In this document: piece after piece, positions 47,917 to 56,414 of the stretch
Layout of the letters: the number at the start of each line of letters is the position of its first letter
Position numbering within the stretch: position 1 is the stretch's first letter
Assembly (NCBI RefSeq): GCF_014640615.1
Contig: NZ_BMHH01000007.1
Location: 1-64,000 of the forward strand
Direction of reading: 5' to 3'
Length of the DNA: 64,000 bases
From: Paramesorhizobium endophyticum
Lineage (GTDB): Bacteria; Pseudomonadota; Alphaproteobacteria; Rhizobiales; Rhizobiaceae
Position numbers and translations under genes: made by a program
The notes under the pieces: model-generated
Told to the model about the DNA's origin: nothing
The model's input: only the letters and a program-made list of their open reading frames with translations
Database searches by the model: none

Positions 47917-48957
47917 TCAGCGGATCGGCATGCCGTACTGCAGGCCGCCCTTCGTCCACTGGGCGTTGAGGCCGCGGGAGATCTTCAGCGGGCTGGTGGT
48001 GCCCAGATTGCGCTCGAAGACCTCGCCGTAATTGCCGACGCCCTTGATGATCTTCACCACCCAGTCATTGGTCAGGCCAAGGTCGGTGCCGATCTTGGTG
48101 TCGGCCTCGGAGCCGAGCAGACGCTTGATCTCGGGGTTGGCCGAGTTCTTCATCTCGTCGACATTCGCCTTGGTGATGCCGAATTCCTCGGCGTTCAGCA
48201 GCGCGTAATGGGTCCAGCGCACCACGTCGGCCCACTGGGAATCGCCCTGGCGGACACCGAGGCCGAACGGCTCCTTGGAGATGATTTCCGGCAGGACGAC
48301 ATGGTCGTCCGGGCTGCCCAGATTGAGGCGCACGGAATAGAGTTGCGACTGGTCGGAGGTGTAGGCGTCGCAACGGCCGGCATCATAGGCGGCGTTGACC
48401 TCTTCCAGCTTCTCGAACACGACGGGGTTGTATTCCATCTTGTTGGCGCGGAAATAGTCGGCGAGGTTCAGCTCGGTCGTGGTGCCGGCCTGCACGCAGA
48501 TCGACGCACCCGAGAGTTGGAGGGCGGAGTTGATGCCCGACAGCTTCTTCGCGTTGATCATGAAGCCCTGGCCGTCATAATAGTTGACGCCCGCGAAATC
48601 GAGGCCCAGCGCGGTGTCGCGGCTGATGGTCTCGGTCGTGTTGCGGACCAGAACATCGATCTCGCCCGACTGCAGCGCGGTGAAGCGCTCCTTGGCGTTG
48701 AGCGGGGTGAACTTGACCTTGGTGGGGTCGCCGAAGATGGCGGAGGCGATGGCGCGGCAGTAATCCACGTCGAAACCGGACCACTCTCCCTTGTCGTTCG
48801 GCGCCGAGAAGCCGGCGAGCGAGGTGTTGACACCGCACTGCAGGAAACCCTTGGCTTTGACGTCGTCCAGCGTGCCGGCGCTCGCAGATGCGGCGGTCCA
48901 GGCAAGCGCGGCGATGCCGAAGGCACCTTTAAGTACAGATTTTTTCATGTTGGCCAC
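47917..48957 (-). CDS. aapJ: general L-amino acid ABC transporter, substrate-binding protein
   Basis: Periplasmic binding protein of 346 residues for the Aap system. Signal peptide at residues 1-27 (MKKSVLKGAFGIAALAWTAA). The family-3 solute-binding signature is GFDVDYCRAIASAIFGDPTK, with ligand-contact segments LQSGEIDVLVRNTTETISRD and ASICVQAGTTTELNLADYFR. Two cysteines (one in FLQCGVNTS) may form a disulfide as in AapJ/BztA. First gene of aapJQMP. Confidence 0.95.
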   Translation of the reverse strand: MANMKKSVLKGAFGIAALAWTAASASAGTLDDVKAKGFLQCGVNTSLAGFSAPNDKGEWSGFDVDYCRAIASAIFGDPTKVKFTPLNAKERFTALQSGEIDVLVRNTTETISRDTALGLDFAGVNYYDGQGFMINAKKLSGINSALQLSGASICVQAGTTTELNLADYFRANKMEYNPVVFEKLEEVNAAYDAGRCDAYTSDQSQLYSVRLNLGSPDDHVVLPEIISKEPFGLGVRQGDSQWADVVRWTHYALLNAEEFGITKANVDEMKNSANPEIKRLLGSEADTKIGTDLGLTNDWVVKIIKGVGNYGEVFERNLGTTSPLKISRGLNAQWTKGGLQYGMPIR

Positions 48958-49172
48958 TACCCCTTTTTGTGTTGCCTTCGTGTTCCCGTTAGAAGGGCAT
49001 CAAAGCAGAATGCCCCGGCATCACGCACCAAGCGCGAAACCGGGTCGATGGACAGGTCTGCCGTGCTCCCATTCACGATTTATATCGAATGCGATAATTC
49101 GCCCCGGGTCAAGGCTTTTAACGCTTATTCAACCAAAGCAGCAACCGCGCCGGGAATTGCGTAGCCCTGCGC

Positions 49173-49964
49173 TCATTCCAGGGCGGGGCGGCGGCGTTCC
49201 GGCAGGAGCCTTCCCGGAACGATCATGAAACCCAACTTCCGGTTGGCTAGAAAGCGCGCGAGGAAAAGCGTGGCGAGGAAGCCGATTGTAAAGCCAGCCA
49301 CCACATCGGTCGGATAATGGGCGGCGACGGCGACGCGGCTGAAGGCGAGCGCGAGGGCGGCAATGAGGCCGCCCAGACGCCAGCAGGGAAACCAGAGCGC
49401 CAGGATGACCGCGATTGCGCCGACCGTCGCCGAATGTCCCGAGGGGAAGCTCGCATGGAAATAGCCGCCGTGGAAGGGCTGGATGATATCAGGGCCGAGC
49501 GCATCGATCAGCGCCGGACGCGGCCGCCCGACGAGAACTTTGAGGATTTCCACGATAAGGCCGCTCAGCCCGATCGCGGCAAAGGCGAACGCGGCCTGGC
49601 TTTCGAGCGTGTGGATACGCGCATGCTGCCGCGCTTCCAGCCCTTGCCGGTTCCGGCCCGTGGTCCAGATGAGGACGCAAAAGAGAATGGCCAGATAAAG
49701 CAGCGTCCGGCCCAGATCGGTCAATTGCCGCAAGAGGGAGAGGCCGGGCATATCGCTTGCGGAAACGGCGCGCAAGATGATCCCGTCATAGGGGTGCAGA
49801 AACCACAGGACCAGCATCACCACGACAGCGCCCACTGTCATGGACCGCGTCCAGGGGGATGGCGCGTCGGCGGGCGCCTGCAGGCGAAGGCCGGCTGCGA
49901 GCGCGCGAAAGGCAAGACGGAGATTGGCTTTGACCGTGTCGAACATCCGCTCTAAGCGTTGCAT
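49173..49964 (-). CDS. PAP2-family phosphatase
   Basis: Integral membrane phosphatase of 263 residues. The three acid-phosphatase motifs are KVLVGRPRP (residues about 140-148), FPSGHS and SRVAVAAHYPTDVVAG. Substrate may be undecaprenyl diphosphate, phosphatidate or lipid A 1-phosphate; LpxE-like and BacA-alternative functions cannot be separated by eye. About six hydrophobic helices. Its start is only 49 bp from metC on the other strand. Confidence 0.9.
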   Translation of the reverse strand: MQRLERMFDTVKANLRLAFRALAAGLRLQAPADAPSPWTRSMTVGAVVVMLVLWFLHPYDGIILRAVSASDMPGLSLLRQLTDLGRTLLYLAILFCVLIWTTGRNRQGLEARQHARIHTLESQAAFAFAAIGLSGLIVEILKVLVGRPRPALIDALGPDIIQPFHGGYFHASFPSGHSATVGAIAVILALWFPCWRLGGLIAALALAFSRVAVAAHYPTDVVAGFTIGFLATLFLARFLANRKLGFMIVPGRLLPERRRPALE

Positions 49965-50013
49965 CGAATTTTGTCACGAATAGGCTGGCCTGATCATAGC
50001 GGGAGAAATATCG

Positions 50014-51195
50014 ATGGGAAAACCCACGGACAAGCAGAAGTCGCTCGGGGTCAACACGCGCCTCGTCAAAGGCGGCAACGACCCACATGAATTCTACGGC
50101 TTCCTGAACCCGCCCGTCGTCCGCGCCTCGACCGTGCTTTTCCCCGATTCGCAGACGCAGGCGACGCACAAGCAGCCCTATACCTACGGCACGCGCGGCA
50201 CGCCGACGAGCGATGCGCTGGCCAAGGCGATCGATGAGCTGGAGGGTTCCGCCGGGACGGTTCTGGTGCCATCAGGTCTTGCGGCGGTCACCATCCCTCT
50301 CCTCGCCTTCCTTTCCGCAGGGGATCACGCGCTTCTTGTCGACACGATCTACAACCCCACCCGGCATTTCGCCGATACCATGCTGACGCGGCTGGGTGTG
50401 ACGGTCGAATATTACGACCCGGCCATCGGCGCCGGTATTTCCGCGCTGCTGCGCCCGAACACCAAGGTCGTGCTCACGGAATCACCGGGCTCGAACACGT
50501 TCGAGATACAGGATATCCCCGCCATCGCCGCTAAGGCGCACGAGGCGGGCGCGGTCGTGATGATCGACAACACCTGGGCGACGCCGCTCTATTTCCGCCC
50601 GCTCGATCATGGGGTGGACATTTCCATCCATGCGGCAACGAAATATCCGGCCGGCCATTCCGACGTGCTGCTCGGCACCATCTCGGCCAATGAGCGTTGT
50701 TGGCCGCAGCTTCTGGAAAGCCATGGCACGCTCGGCATGTGCGCCGCGCCCGACGATGTCTACCAGGTACTGCGAGGTCTGAGAACCATGGGTGTGCGGC
50801 TCGAAGCGCACCAGAAAAGCGCGCTTGAGATTGCCCGCTGGCTGGAAACGCGCCCGGAGGTGGCCGAAGTGCTGCACCCGGCGCTCGAAAGCCATCCGGG
50901 CCATGCGATCTGGAAGCGCGACTTTACCGGCGCGTCGGGCGTTTTTTCTTTCGCGCTCAAGAAAGGCGCCAGGAAGACGGCGCATGCCTTCCTCGACGCG
51001 CTTAATCTCTTCGGCATCGGCTATTCCTGGGGCGGCTATAGCAGCCTCGCCCTGCAGGTGAGCCTCTCCGACCGCACGGTCAGCCGAAAGGACTATCCGG
51101 GCCCGGTCATCCGGCTCCAGATCGGCCTTGAGGACACGGCTGACCTGATTGCAGACCTCGAAAATGGCTTTGAGGCGGCTCGAAACGCGGAATAG
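50014..51195 (+). CDS. metC: cystathionine beta-lyase
   Basis: PLP enzyme of 393 residues splitting cystathionine to homocysteine, pyruvate and ammonia in methionine synthesis. Cys/Met metabolism family, with the Schiff-base lysine in ISIHAATKYPAGHSDVLLGT, the tyrosine-containing YTYGTRGTPTSDAL and GSAGTVLVPSGLAA blocks, and the terminal VIRLQIGLEDTADLIADLEN. GGGAGAA lies about 9 nt upstream of the ATG. Other family members (cystathionine gamma-synthase or lyase) are possible but MetC fits best. Confidence 0.93.
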   Translation: MGKPTDKQKSLGVNTRLVKGGNDPHEFYGFLNPPVVRASTVLFPDSQTQATHKQPYTYGTRGTPTSDALAKAIDELEGSAGTVLVPSGLAAVTIPLLAFLSAGDHALLVDTIYNPTRHFADTMLTRLGVTVEYYDPAIGAGISALLRPNTKVVLTESPGSNTFEIQDIPAIAAKAHEAGAVVMIDNTWATPLYFRPLDHGVDISIHAATKYPAGHSDVLLGTISANERCWPQLLESHGTLGMCAAPDDVYQVLRGLRTMGVRLEAHQKSALEIARWLETRPEVAEVLHPALESHPGHAIWKRDFTGASGVFSFALKKGARKTAHAFLDALNLFGIGYSWGGYSSLALQVSLSDRTVSRKDYPGPVIRLQIGLEDTADLIADLENGFEAARNAE

Positions 51196-51250
51196 ACGTT
51201 TTTCCCTCTTGCGCGGGAAGGATGAAATCTCTAGGGAAAATCAGTATTGG

Positions 51251-51327
51251 CGGAGCGTAGCGCAGCCTGGTAGCGCACCTGATTTGGGATCAGGGGGTCG
51301 GAGGTTCGAATCCTCTCGCTCCGACCA
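51251..51327 (+). tRNA. tRNA-Pro(TGG)
   Basis: 77-nt cloverleaf with encoded CCA. Acceptor CGGAGCG / CGCTCCG, D arm GCGCAGCCTGGTAGCGC, anticodon loop in CTGATTTGGGATCAG giving TGG, and T loop GGTTCGAATCC. Reads CCA and other proline codons by wobble. Confidence 0.97.
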
Positions 51328-51401
51328 GCTTTTTAGAGGCATCTGGCACTTCCCGAGGGGACATCTGCGGGATGCTGCGAAAGCGGACTTAAAGGTGTAG
51401 A

Positions 51402-51707
51402 ATGGTTGCGCGCATATATCGTCCCGCCAAGACCGCGATGCAGTCGGGCAAGGCCAAAACGACCTCCTGGCTGCTGGAATTCGAACCGGAAAGCCCACGC
51501 AAGGTGGAGCCGTTGATGGGCTACACGTCTTCTGGCGACATGAAGAGCCAGATCAAGCTCTTCTTTGACACCAAGGAAGACGCCATCGCCTATGCCGAAA
51601 AGCACGGCATCCCCTACCGGCTCTTCGAGCCGAAAGAGGCGAAGCGGCGCAAGGTTTCCTATTCCGACAATTTCAAATACGACCGCCAGCAGCCCTGGAC
51701 GCATTGA
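51402..51707 (+). CDS. NADH dehydrogenase accessory subunit, NDUFS4-like (ETC_C1_NDUFA4)
   Basis: A 101-residue protein of the ETC complex I subunit conserved region, homologous to the mitochondrial 18-kDa NDUFS4 subunit. Diagnostic segments: [40 protein letters not shown], and the end [21 protein letters not shown]. In alphaproteobacteria it is a supernumerary subunit stabilising the NADH module. Located between tRNA-Pro and tRNA-Arg, away from nuo genes. Confidence 0.93.
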   Translation: MVARIYRPAKTAMQSGKAKTTSWLLEFEPESPRKVEPLMGYTSSGDMKSQIKLFFDTKEDAIAYAEKHGIPYRLFEPKEAKRRKVSYSDNFKYDRQQPWTH

Positions 51708-51790
51708 GCGGTTTTTGTCCCGCTCAAGCTGGCATCCCGAGCCTTTTTGCTTGGCTGGGCGAAACTCTGCGTATATTGCTTGTCCCCGTG

Positions 51791-51867
51791 GGTCCCGTAG
51801 CTCAGCTGGATAGAGCACCGGCCTTCTAAGCCGATGGTCACAGGTTCGAATCCTGTCGGGATCGCCA
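51791..51867 (+). tRNA. tRNA-Arg(TCT)
   Basis: 77-nt tRNA with encoded CCA. Acceptor GGTCCCG / CGGGATC (one G-U), anticodon loop CTTCTAA giving TCT, T loop GGTTCGAATCC. Its 3' end marks the left border of the accessory island that follows. Confidence 0.96.
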
Positions 51868-52235
51868 TTTTAAATACGGACCACTGCTTTCCTGCACCTT
51901 CCTTGATGATTTCGCGGGTTTGGTTTGTCCCTGCGCTGGCTGATGTGGCCTCTTCGCGGCATTTGATTAGGGCATCTTCGATTTTTCGCGCCTGAAGTGG
52001 TATGCAGCGCCAGATACGTCTGGTCTATGTTCCAAAATTCCCGGACCTCTGCGCCTCATATCTCTGGACTAGGTTCCTTTGAGTTCCGACCGCTGTCGAC
52101 ATGTCCTTCTTTCTATTTCAGCTCAACTGGTTACCCCTGAGACGAAGTACCTGAACGATCCCGAAAAAACTTCGCTTCAGGTTCCGACAATTCGGAAGGC
52201 ATGCGGTTAGGTAAAACCGTAACAAGGAGAACGAC
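51868..52235. other. non-coding junction at left end of the island
   Basis: 368 bp after tRNA-Arg with no supported gene and base composition lower in GC than the core genes. Near the right end an inverted repeat ACCTGAA / TTCAGGT (about 52150-52184) and AAGGAG before the next ATG suggest the promoter and leader of the 52236 gene. No integrase gene and no clear repeat of the tRNA 3' end were recognised. Confidence 0.5.
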
Positions 52236-52883
52236 ATGTCTAGGCCCCCAACTGACTACGCCGCAGCCCGCGAAGCCATCCTCAGGACTGAGATCGCCTA
52301 CAATACCGAGAAAAATATCTTGCCCTCCGTGATCAAGGTCGCCGAAGGTTTGCTCTCGCGCGGCCTCGAACTGAGTGAGGCCTATCGAGAGGTCCATGCG
52401 AAGCTGGGAACGAAGCATCAAGCCCTGACTATGTTTTTCGATGGGCTTCTCAACACGGCGGCATTCTGGAGTCCGACGAAGCTCACTACTGCGCGAGAAA
52501 AGCGCTCTAGGCTTGATAACCTGAACAATGAGATCGCCAAAAAGGCCGGTGAACTCGCTGTGCTGTTGGAAAAGCGATCAAATCTCAACGGGCAAGATGG
52601 ATTTTACAGCCACACCCATTATGATGTCTTGGAGGTGATGGAAGTTGCCGCGCGGCATAACTCCTTTTACGAAATGCACGTCAGCGAAAAGGTTCGTGCG
52701 TTGAGAGGGCTATACGACCTAAGATACTGGCCATCTCTCGGCGAGTTCGTGAACACGTTGGCCATGGATGCGCGTGAGGCAGTAGTCGAAGCGAGCAATC
52801 CGCTCACCGCGGCAGGAACGGCATCGAAACGTGCTTCACAGGCGGACTTTTCCGGCATTATGGAGCAGTTGCCACAAACCTGA
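52236..52883 (+). CDS. hypothetical island protein
   Basis: A 215-residue protein that I do not recognise. Strong ribosome site AAGGAG 7 nt before the ATG. It is soluble and helical; a central predicted coiled segment is TTAREKRSRLDNLNNEIAKK followed by AGELAVLLEKRSNL, with charged, aromatic motifs such as FYSHTHYDVLEVMEVAARHN and LRGLYDLRYWPSLGEF after it. No transmembrane helix, cysteine, or known catalytic motif is visible. It is convergent with the PemK-type toxin and could be cargo of the island (for example a defence or regulatory gene); there is no evidence for either. Confidence 0.7.
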   Translation: MSRPPTDYAAAREAILRTEIAYNTEKNILPSVIKVAEGLLSRGLELSEAYREVHAKLGTKHQALTMFFDGLLNTAAFWSPTKLTTAREKRSRLDNLNNEIAKKAGELAVLLEKRSNLNGQDGFYSHTHYDVLEVMEVAARHNSFYEMHVSEKVRALRGLYDLRYWPSLGEFVNTLAMDAREAVVEASNPLTAAGTASKRASQADFSGIMEQLPQT

Positions 52884-52957
52884 TTAAAGGCTCACGGCAC
52901 CTTGAGGTGGGATAGGCAAATTTAAGGTGAGGGTTCTCGGCGACGTGTGTTGGCCGA

Positions 52958-53317
52958 CTAAGCAGGGTCGATCATGCTGACCACTCTGGCGACAATTTCG
53001 TCGATGGTGGAGGCGTCCAGCGTATCGACATGTTTGGCAGTCTTTTGCTTTACCCGCTCCAGGATGTCGAGTGCTCTCACCTGATTGCAGAGAGCCACGC
53101 CGGTCGTTTTGTGGCCTGAGATATTGACGGCAAGACCGGCTTTGCGGGTGAACGCACCGCCCGTCGTAATGGGAACTGTAAGGCACATGCCGACCAGATT
53201 GATTTCACGAGGGGTGATCACGACACAGCTATGATCATCCCTCATTTCATTGCCTACAACGGGATTAAGGCCGACGAGAAAGACGTCGCCACGCTTTGGA
53301 ATGTTGCTTCGGACCAT
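52958..53317 (-). CDS. PemK/MazF-type toxin
   Basis: A 119-residue endoribonuclease toxin of the PemK/MazF/ChpB fold. Beta-strand motif PKRGDVFLVGLNPVVGNEMR with the conserved Arg-Gly-Asp, then HSCVVITPREINLVGMCLTV and the RALDILERVKQK region; family catalytic R and T/S residues are present. Its start overlaps the antitoxin stop by one base. It probably cleaves single-stranded mRNA; the recognised sequence cannot be deduced. Confidence 0.9.
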   Translation of the reverse strand: MVRSNIPKRGDVFLVGLNPVVGNEMRDDHSCVVITPREINLVGMCLTVPITTGGAFTRKAGLAVNISGHKTTGVALCNQVRALDILERVKQKTAKHVDTLDASTIDEIVARVVSMIDPA

Positions 53318-53580
53318 CAGAACACTTCGTTACCAACGGGCGTGCTAACATTCCAGGAGGCCGCTTCTTTATTGAGTGCAGCCATTTCATCTGCTCCTTC
53401 GAGCAGCTCAGCCAGCGTGTATCTTTTCTTTCCCTGCTTCGGGGTCGCCACAAGAGACCCATTATTGACAACCAAGGTCAACTCTGTGCCGACTTCGACG
53501 CCGAGCATCTTCAAAAGCGCGGGAGGAATGCTAAATACGGTCGCGCCGCCCTGACGGCGAATCTTTGCCGTATTACTCAT
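53317..53580 (-). CDS. PemI/MazE-type antitoxin
   Basis: An 87-residue AbrB-fold antitoxin (AKIRRQGGATVFSIPPALLK then MLGVEVGTELTLVVNNGSLV) similar to ChpS/PemI, with a C-terminal helical tail (RYTLAELLEGADEMAALN) that would mask the toxin. First gene of the pair; an operator-like palindrome lies just upstream. Located in the island beyond tRNA-Arg, so it may serve to stabilise it. Confidence 0.9.
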   Translation of the reverse strand: MSNTAKIRRQGGATVFSIPPALLKMLGVEVGTELTLVVNNGSLVATPKQGKKRYTLAELLEGADEMAALNKEAASWNVSTPVGNEVF

Positions 53581-53596
53581 CTGATGAACTCCAGTT

Positions 53597-53616
53597 TGTG
53601 CTACTTAAATAGCACA
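53597..53616. promoter_or_regulatory. operator of the PemIK-type module
   Basis: TGTGCTA-cttaaa-TAGCACA, a perfect 7-bp palindrome 17 bp upstream of the antitoxin start. Fits the position of autoregulated MazEF/PemIK operators. Confidence 0.65.
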
Positions 53617-53743
53617 TTCTTCGAATGAAGCAAGATGCCCTCGCAAGCTTCATGGATATTTTTAACTCCTGGCTTCGCTTGGACTGTCACGCGTCAAAGC
53701 AATTCGAATCGACTCCGGATGATATCCCTAGTATCGGTCTTCT

Positions 53744-53845
53744 CATGTTCAGATCGATACGAATAGAGCGCTGACCCTCTGGCTTCCGTCCATCCGACGG
53801 AGCTGTCCGTTTATGTCCTGCGTATCGACCGGAAATCTGAACATG
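53744..53845. repeat. 102-nt inverted-repeat structure in the island
   Basis: CATGTTCAGAT-CGATACG (53744-53761) is mirrored by CGTATCGA (53821-53828) and ATCTGAACATG (53835-53845), with a six-base insertion between. Inside is a smaller hairpin CCGTC-catcc-GACGG. No protein in either strand is supported. It could be a transposon end, a structured RNA or a recombination site; nothing decides between them. Confidence 0.5.
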
Positions 53846-53890
53846 CTCCAGAAGCGAATTCCCATCCTGAGGCCGAACACCTACGACCCC

Positions 53891-53984
53891 TTCTCCGCAG
53901 GAGCGCCCATTCCTCATCGGTCAGGTCACTCGGATAGCGCAACCGGTCACGGTTGTAGCGCGCGCGGTTCGTAACAGTCCACAT
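53891..53984 (-). pseudogene. IS5-family transposase N-terminal fragment
   Basis: From an ATG at 53984 the minus strand reads MWTVTNRARYNRDRLRYPSD then LTDEEWALLRR, the standard opening of IS5/IS1031-group transposases. After about 31 codons the similarity stops and the sequence changes to the unrelated inverted-repeat region. Only this scrap remains; the DDE domain is missing. Confidence 0.75.
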
Positions 53985-54411
53985 CAGCATCTTCCTTTTC
54001 GACGCAGTTGCCAAACAAGGAATCACGCCCGATCAGACCGTACAATACCAAATTCGCTAACCGATTCTCCCGATTCACGAAGTCGCCGGACGGACACTGA
54101 GCATCGAGGCCCCCAAGCCCTGCACGACGAAGGACTTCGCTGTCGCGATCCTCGATGCCATCGGTGTGCCCTCCAAGTCGAAGATGACGGAAGGCCAGCT
54201 CTTTGCGACTGTGAAGACCCAGTTGCGCGAGCGCGGCATCCACTATCTCCACGTAGACGAGGCTCAGCATCTACTTCGCCATAGTCGTAGCAGTGCGATT
54301 CTCGATGTCCAGGATCGCCTCAAGAGCCTGATGCAGATCGAGGACTGGCCGCTGCATACGATCTACTCCGGGATGCCGCAACTCGCGGATCTGCTCACGG
54401 GCGACCAGCAG

Positions 54412-55059
54412 CCAATAACCCCCAGCAAAGCTGGGGGTTTGACGGGGAACCGCCATAGGCGGTTATAAAAGATATTGGGACGATAGATTGGATTTTATGA
54501 AGAACCGAGCCGCAGTTGCATCTGGTCCAACTGCTTATCGGCCAATTCCTGGTTCCTGATATAGGCCCGGATCATTTCTTCGTCCCGCCCAACAGTCGAT
54601 ACGAAATAGCCCCTCGCCCAAAACTTGTGCCCCAGAAAATTGCGCATCTTGCGCTCCACATTCTGCGCTACCCAAATCGAACTTTTGCCTTTCAGATACC
54701 CGATTACCTCCGCCACTGAATATTTCGGCGGAATCGATATCAAGATATGCACATGGTCCGGCATCAGGTGCCCTTCCTCGATACGGCATTCCTTGCGACG
54801 GGCAAGATCGTGGAATACAGTTCCCAACTACCGCCTGACTTGACCAAACAGGGCTTTCTTGCGGTATTTCGGTGTGAACACGACGTGGTACTTGCACTCC
54901 CACGTCGCGTGGTTCAGGTGATTATGATCCTGTGACATTGTGATCTCCTTGGAGGCCCTTGCGGTTCCCCAGGGAGATCGTATGACTCTGCTACCCTATT
55001 CCCGTAGCTGTAAAACGGCCTTTATTCGCTCCGGCAGAGCCGGAGGCTTAGCGGGAGAG
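54412..55059 (-). mobile_element. IS200/IS605-family insertion in tniB
   Basis: Inferred 648-bp element. Removing it rejoins codons CAG-CAG with TTA-TCC and restores the TniB sequence GDQQ/LSNR in frame, so the ends are deduced, not seen as duplications (the family makes none). Right side (tnpA upstream end) carries CTCCGGC-aga-GCCGGAG (near 55029-55045); left side carries AACCCCCAGC-aaa-GCTGGGGGTT (about 54417-54439), matching the end hairpins such elements use. Contains one gene, tnpA, and no tnpB. Confidence 0.85.
54495..54938 (-). pseudogene. tnpA: IS200-type transposase tnpA with amber stop
   Basis: Y1 HUH transposase. From ATG 54938, preceded by AAGGAGATCACA, the frame reads normally through FTPKYRKKALFGQVRR, then meets TAG at 54828-54830 where CAG (Gln) is expected, then continues LGTVFHDLARRKECRIEEGH. 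The HUH motif PDHVHILISIP is present, and the catalytic tyrosine helix YIRNQELADKQLDQ near the C-terminus. Total about 147 codons. It is inactive unless the amber is read through; a single C-to-T change explains it. Confidence 0.85.
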
Positions 55060-55455
55060 TTATCCAACCGGGCGATGGTGATCCGCTTCATCCCGCTGAG
55101 CCTCTCCGGAGACAAGGCCAGCATCGAACAAGTGCTGTCCGACATCGTTGAAGAAAAGTGCGGCCTGAGCCTCTCCGAGGAACTCCGCACCGATGACTTC
55201 CTCGGGCGTCTGTGCTCCGCCAACAGCGGGTGCTACGGGAAAATCATCGAGGCGGTTCAGACAGCCTGCTTCCTGGTCATGCACAAAGGCAAAGGAACGG
55301 TCGATCGTCGGGCTTTCGCTTACAACTATCAGCGTGTATCAGCGTGACACCGGCTGCCTCCCGAGCGATAACGTGTTCACCGCCGCGCGCTGGAGTGAAA
55401 TCGATCCCAGCAACGCGCTGGCCGACTTGGCCATCGTTGGTAAGGGAGGCAAGTG

Positions 55456-56372
55456 ATGGTTCTGCCTGTAACGCTTCTCCATCATGACGACGAGGCGGCG
55501 CTCGATTTCGTCGCCCGTCTCGCGATCGCCAACGGCTATCCGTCGTTGCGCGACTTCCTCGCCCATACTGACAACAACGGCCAACGCCATCGTACATGGC
55601 GAGACGGAGGCCCTGGCTTTCGTCAGCGAGTGGTCTGGGGTGCCGGTCGCGCGACTAGGACAACTAGCGGCGGTGGCGTCTGGTGCGGGTCGCACTTGGC
55701 GAATGGGCTGTGCAATCCTCAGCAAGGACATGCGGCCAGGACGAATGCACCGCTTCTGCGCCCGGTGCGTGTTGGACGACCGAGAAAGCGAGATGGGGCG
55801 CATGGCGTCTCGCGCCTATCGCCGCGCATGGTGGTCGATCCGCGCCATTAAAGGATGTCCGGTTCACGGCTGCGCTCTGACGGAAGTGGCTGTCGACGCC
55901 GCCGGCGACGTCCACGACTTCCCGCAATTCGTAAAAGCCAATCTCGGACTGATCGAGGACGTAGCGGCTACTTCTGTCCCGAGCCGCCAGCCTCGGCTGG
56001 ATACGTATCTGCGCGACCGAGTATTTCTGGATAGCGGGGATGGCTTCCTCGACCGGCTCGACGCTCACGTCACTGCCGAGTTTTCTCGCTATCTCGGCGA
56101 CTTCCTGATCCTCCAAGATGTCAGGGCCTGGATGCACGAGGGAACCGATCTGCGTGAATGGGGTTTCAATATCGCGGTAAAGGGAGAAGGCGAAATCCGC
56201 CATGTTATGGCGGAGGTCATCGATCGGAAGCGCCCGACAACTCAATATATCGAATCGGTCATCGGGCCGATGGTGAAATGGCTTCGCCGCAACCAGGCAA
56301 AGGAAGCGTACGCACCTGTAATTGATCTCATGCAGGACATTCTCGAGCGCAACATGCCGTTCGGAGAGGGGC
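55456..56372 (+). pseudogene. tniQ: TniQ-type transposition protein, frameshifted and truncated
   Basis: Begins at ATG 55456 overlapping the reconstructed tniB stop. First 38 residues (MVLPVTLLHHDDEAALDFVA...) are in one frame; an extra base near 55570-55577 moves the rest to the next frame, which continues TTANAIVHGETEALAFVSEW and the zinc motif RFCARCVLDD. Family similarity ends at NMPFGEG near 56371; the frame itself remains open to 56524 with unrelated sequence. TniQ links the transposition complex to its target; this copy is dead. Confidence 0.82.
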
Positions 56373-56391
56373 TATCAATACGGTCTCGAAT

Positions 56392-56414
56392 GCCCGCTCC
56401 GGCGGGCTTTTTTT
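56392..56414 (+). terminator. intrinsic terminator
   Basis: GCCCGC-tccg-GCGGGC followed by seven T, just right of the tniQ break. It may be an ancestral terminator of the tRNA-side transcript or of the element. The remaining bases 56415-56597 are AT-rich and show a repeated ATAATGATTTCA word and no gene. Confidence 0.8.

Larger units (their letters stand above)
54061..55456 (+). pseudogene. tniB: TniB-type transposition ATPase, truncated and interrupted
   Basis: AAA ATPase of Tn402/Tn5053-like elements, related to TnsC. The preserved first part (54061-54411) begins after a stop in mid-domain (LPIHEVAGRTLSIEAPKPC) and keeps Walker B (GIHYLHVDEAQH) but Walker A is lost. After GDQQ the gene is interrupted by the IS200-type element; it resumes at 55060 with LSNRAMVIRFIPLSL. 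A 10-bp tandem duplication of TATCAGCGTG at 55327-55346 then shifts the frame: without it the protein would run NYQRDTGCLPSDN to a TGA at 55454-55456 overlapping tniQ (TGATG). Dead gene with at least three lesions. Confidence 0.85.

Noticed and set aside
53687-53917. 76-codon minus-strand frame in the island
   Set aside because: It runs over the inverted-repeat structure and has no recognisable protein sequence; only the IS5-like scrap next to it is supported.
55193-55487. Separate small genes between tniB and tniQ
   Set aside because: These frames are the shifted continuation of tniB created by the 10-bp duplication, not independent genes.
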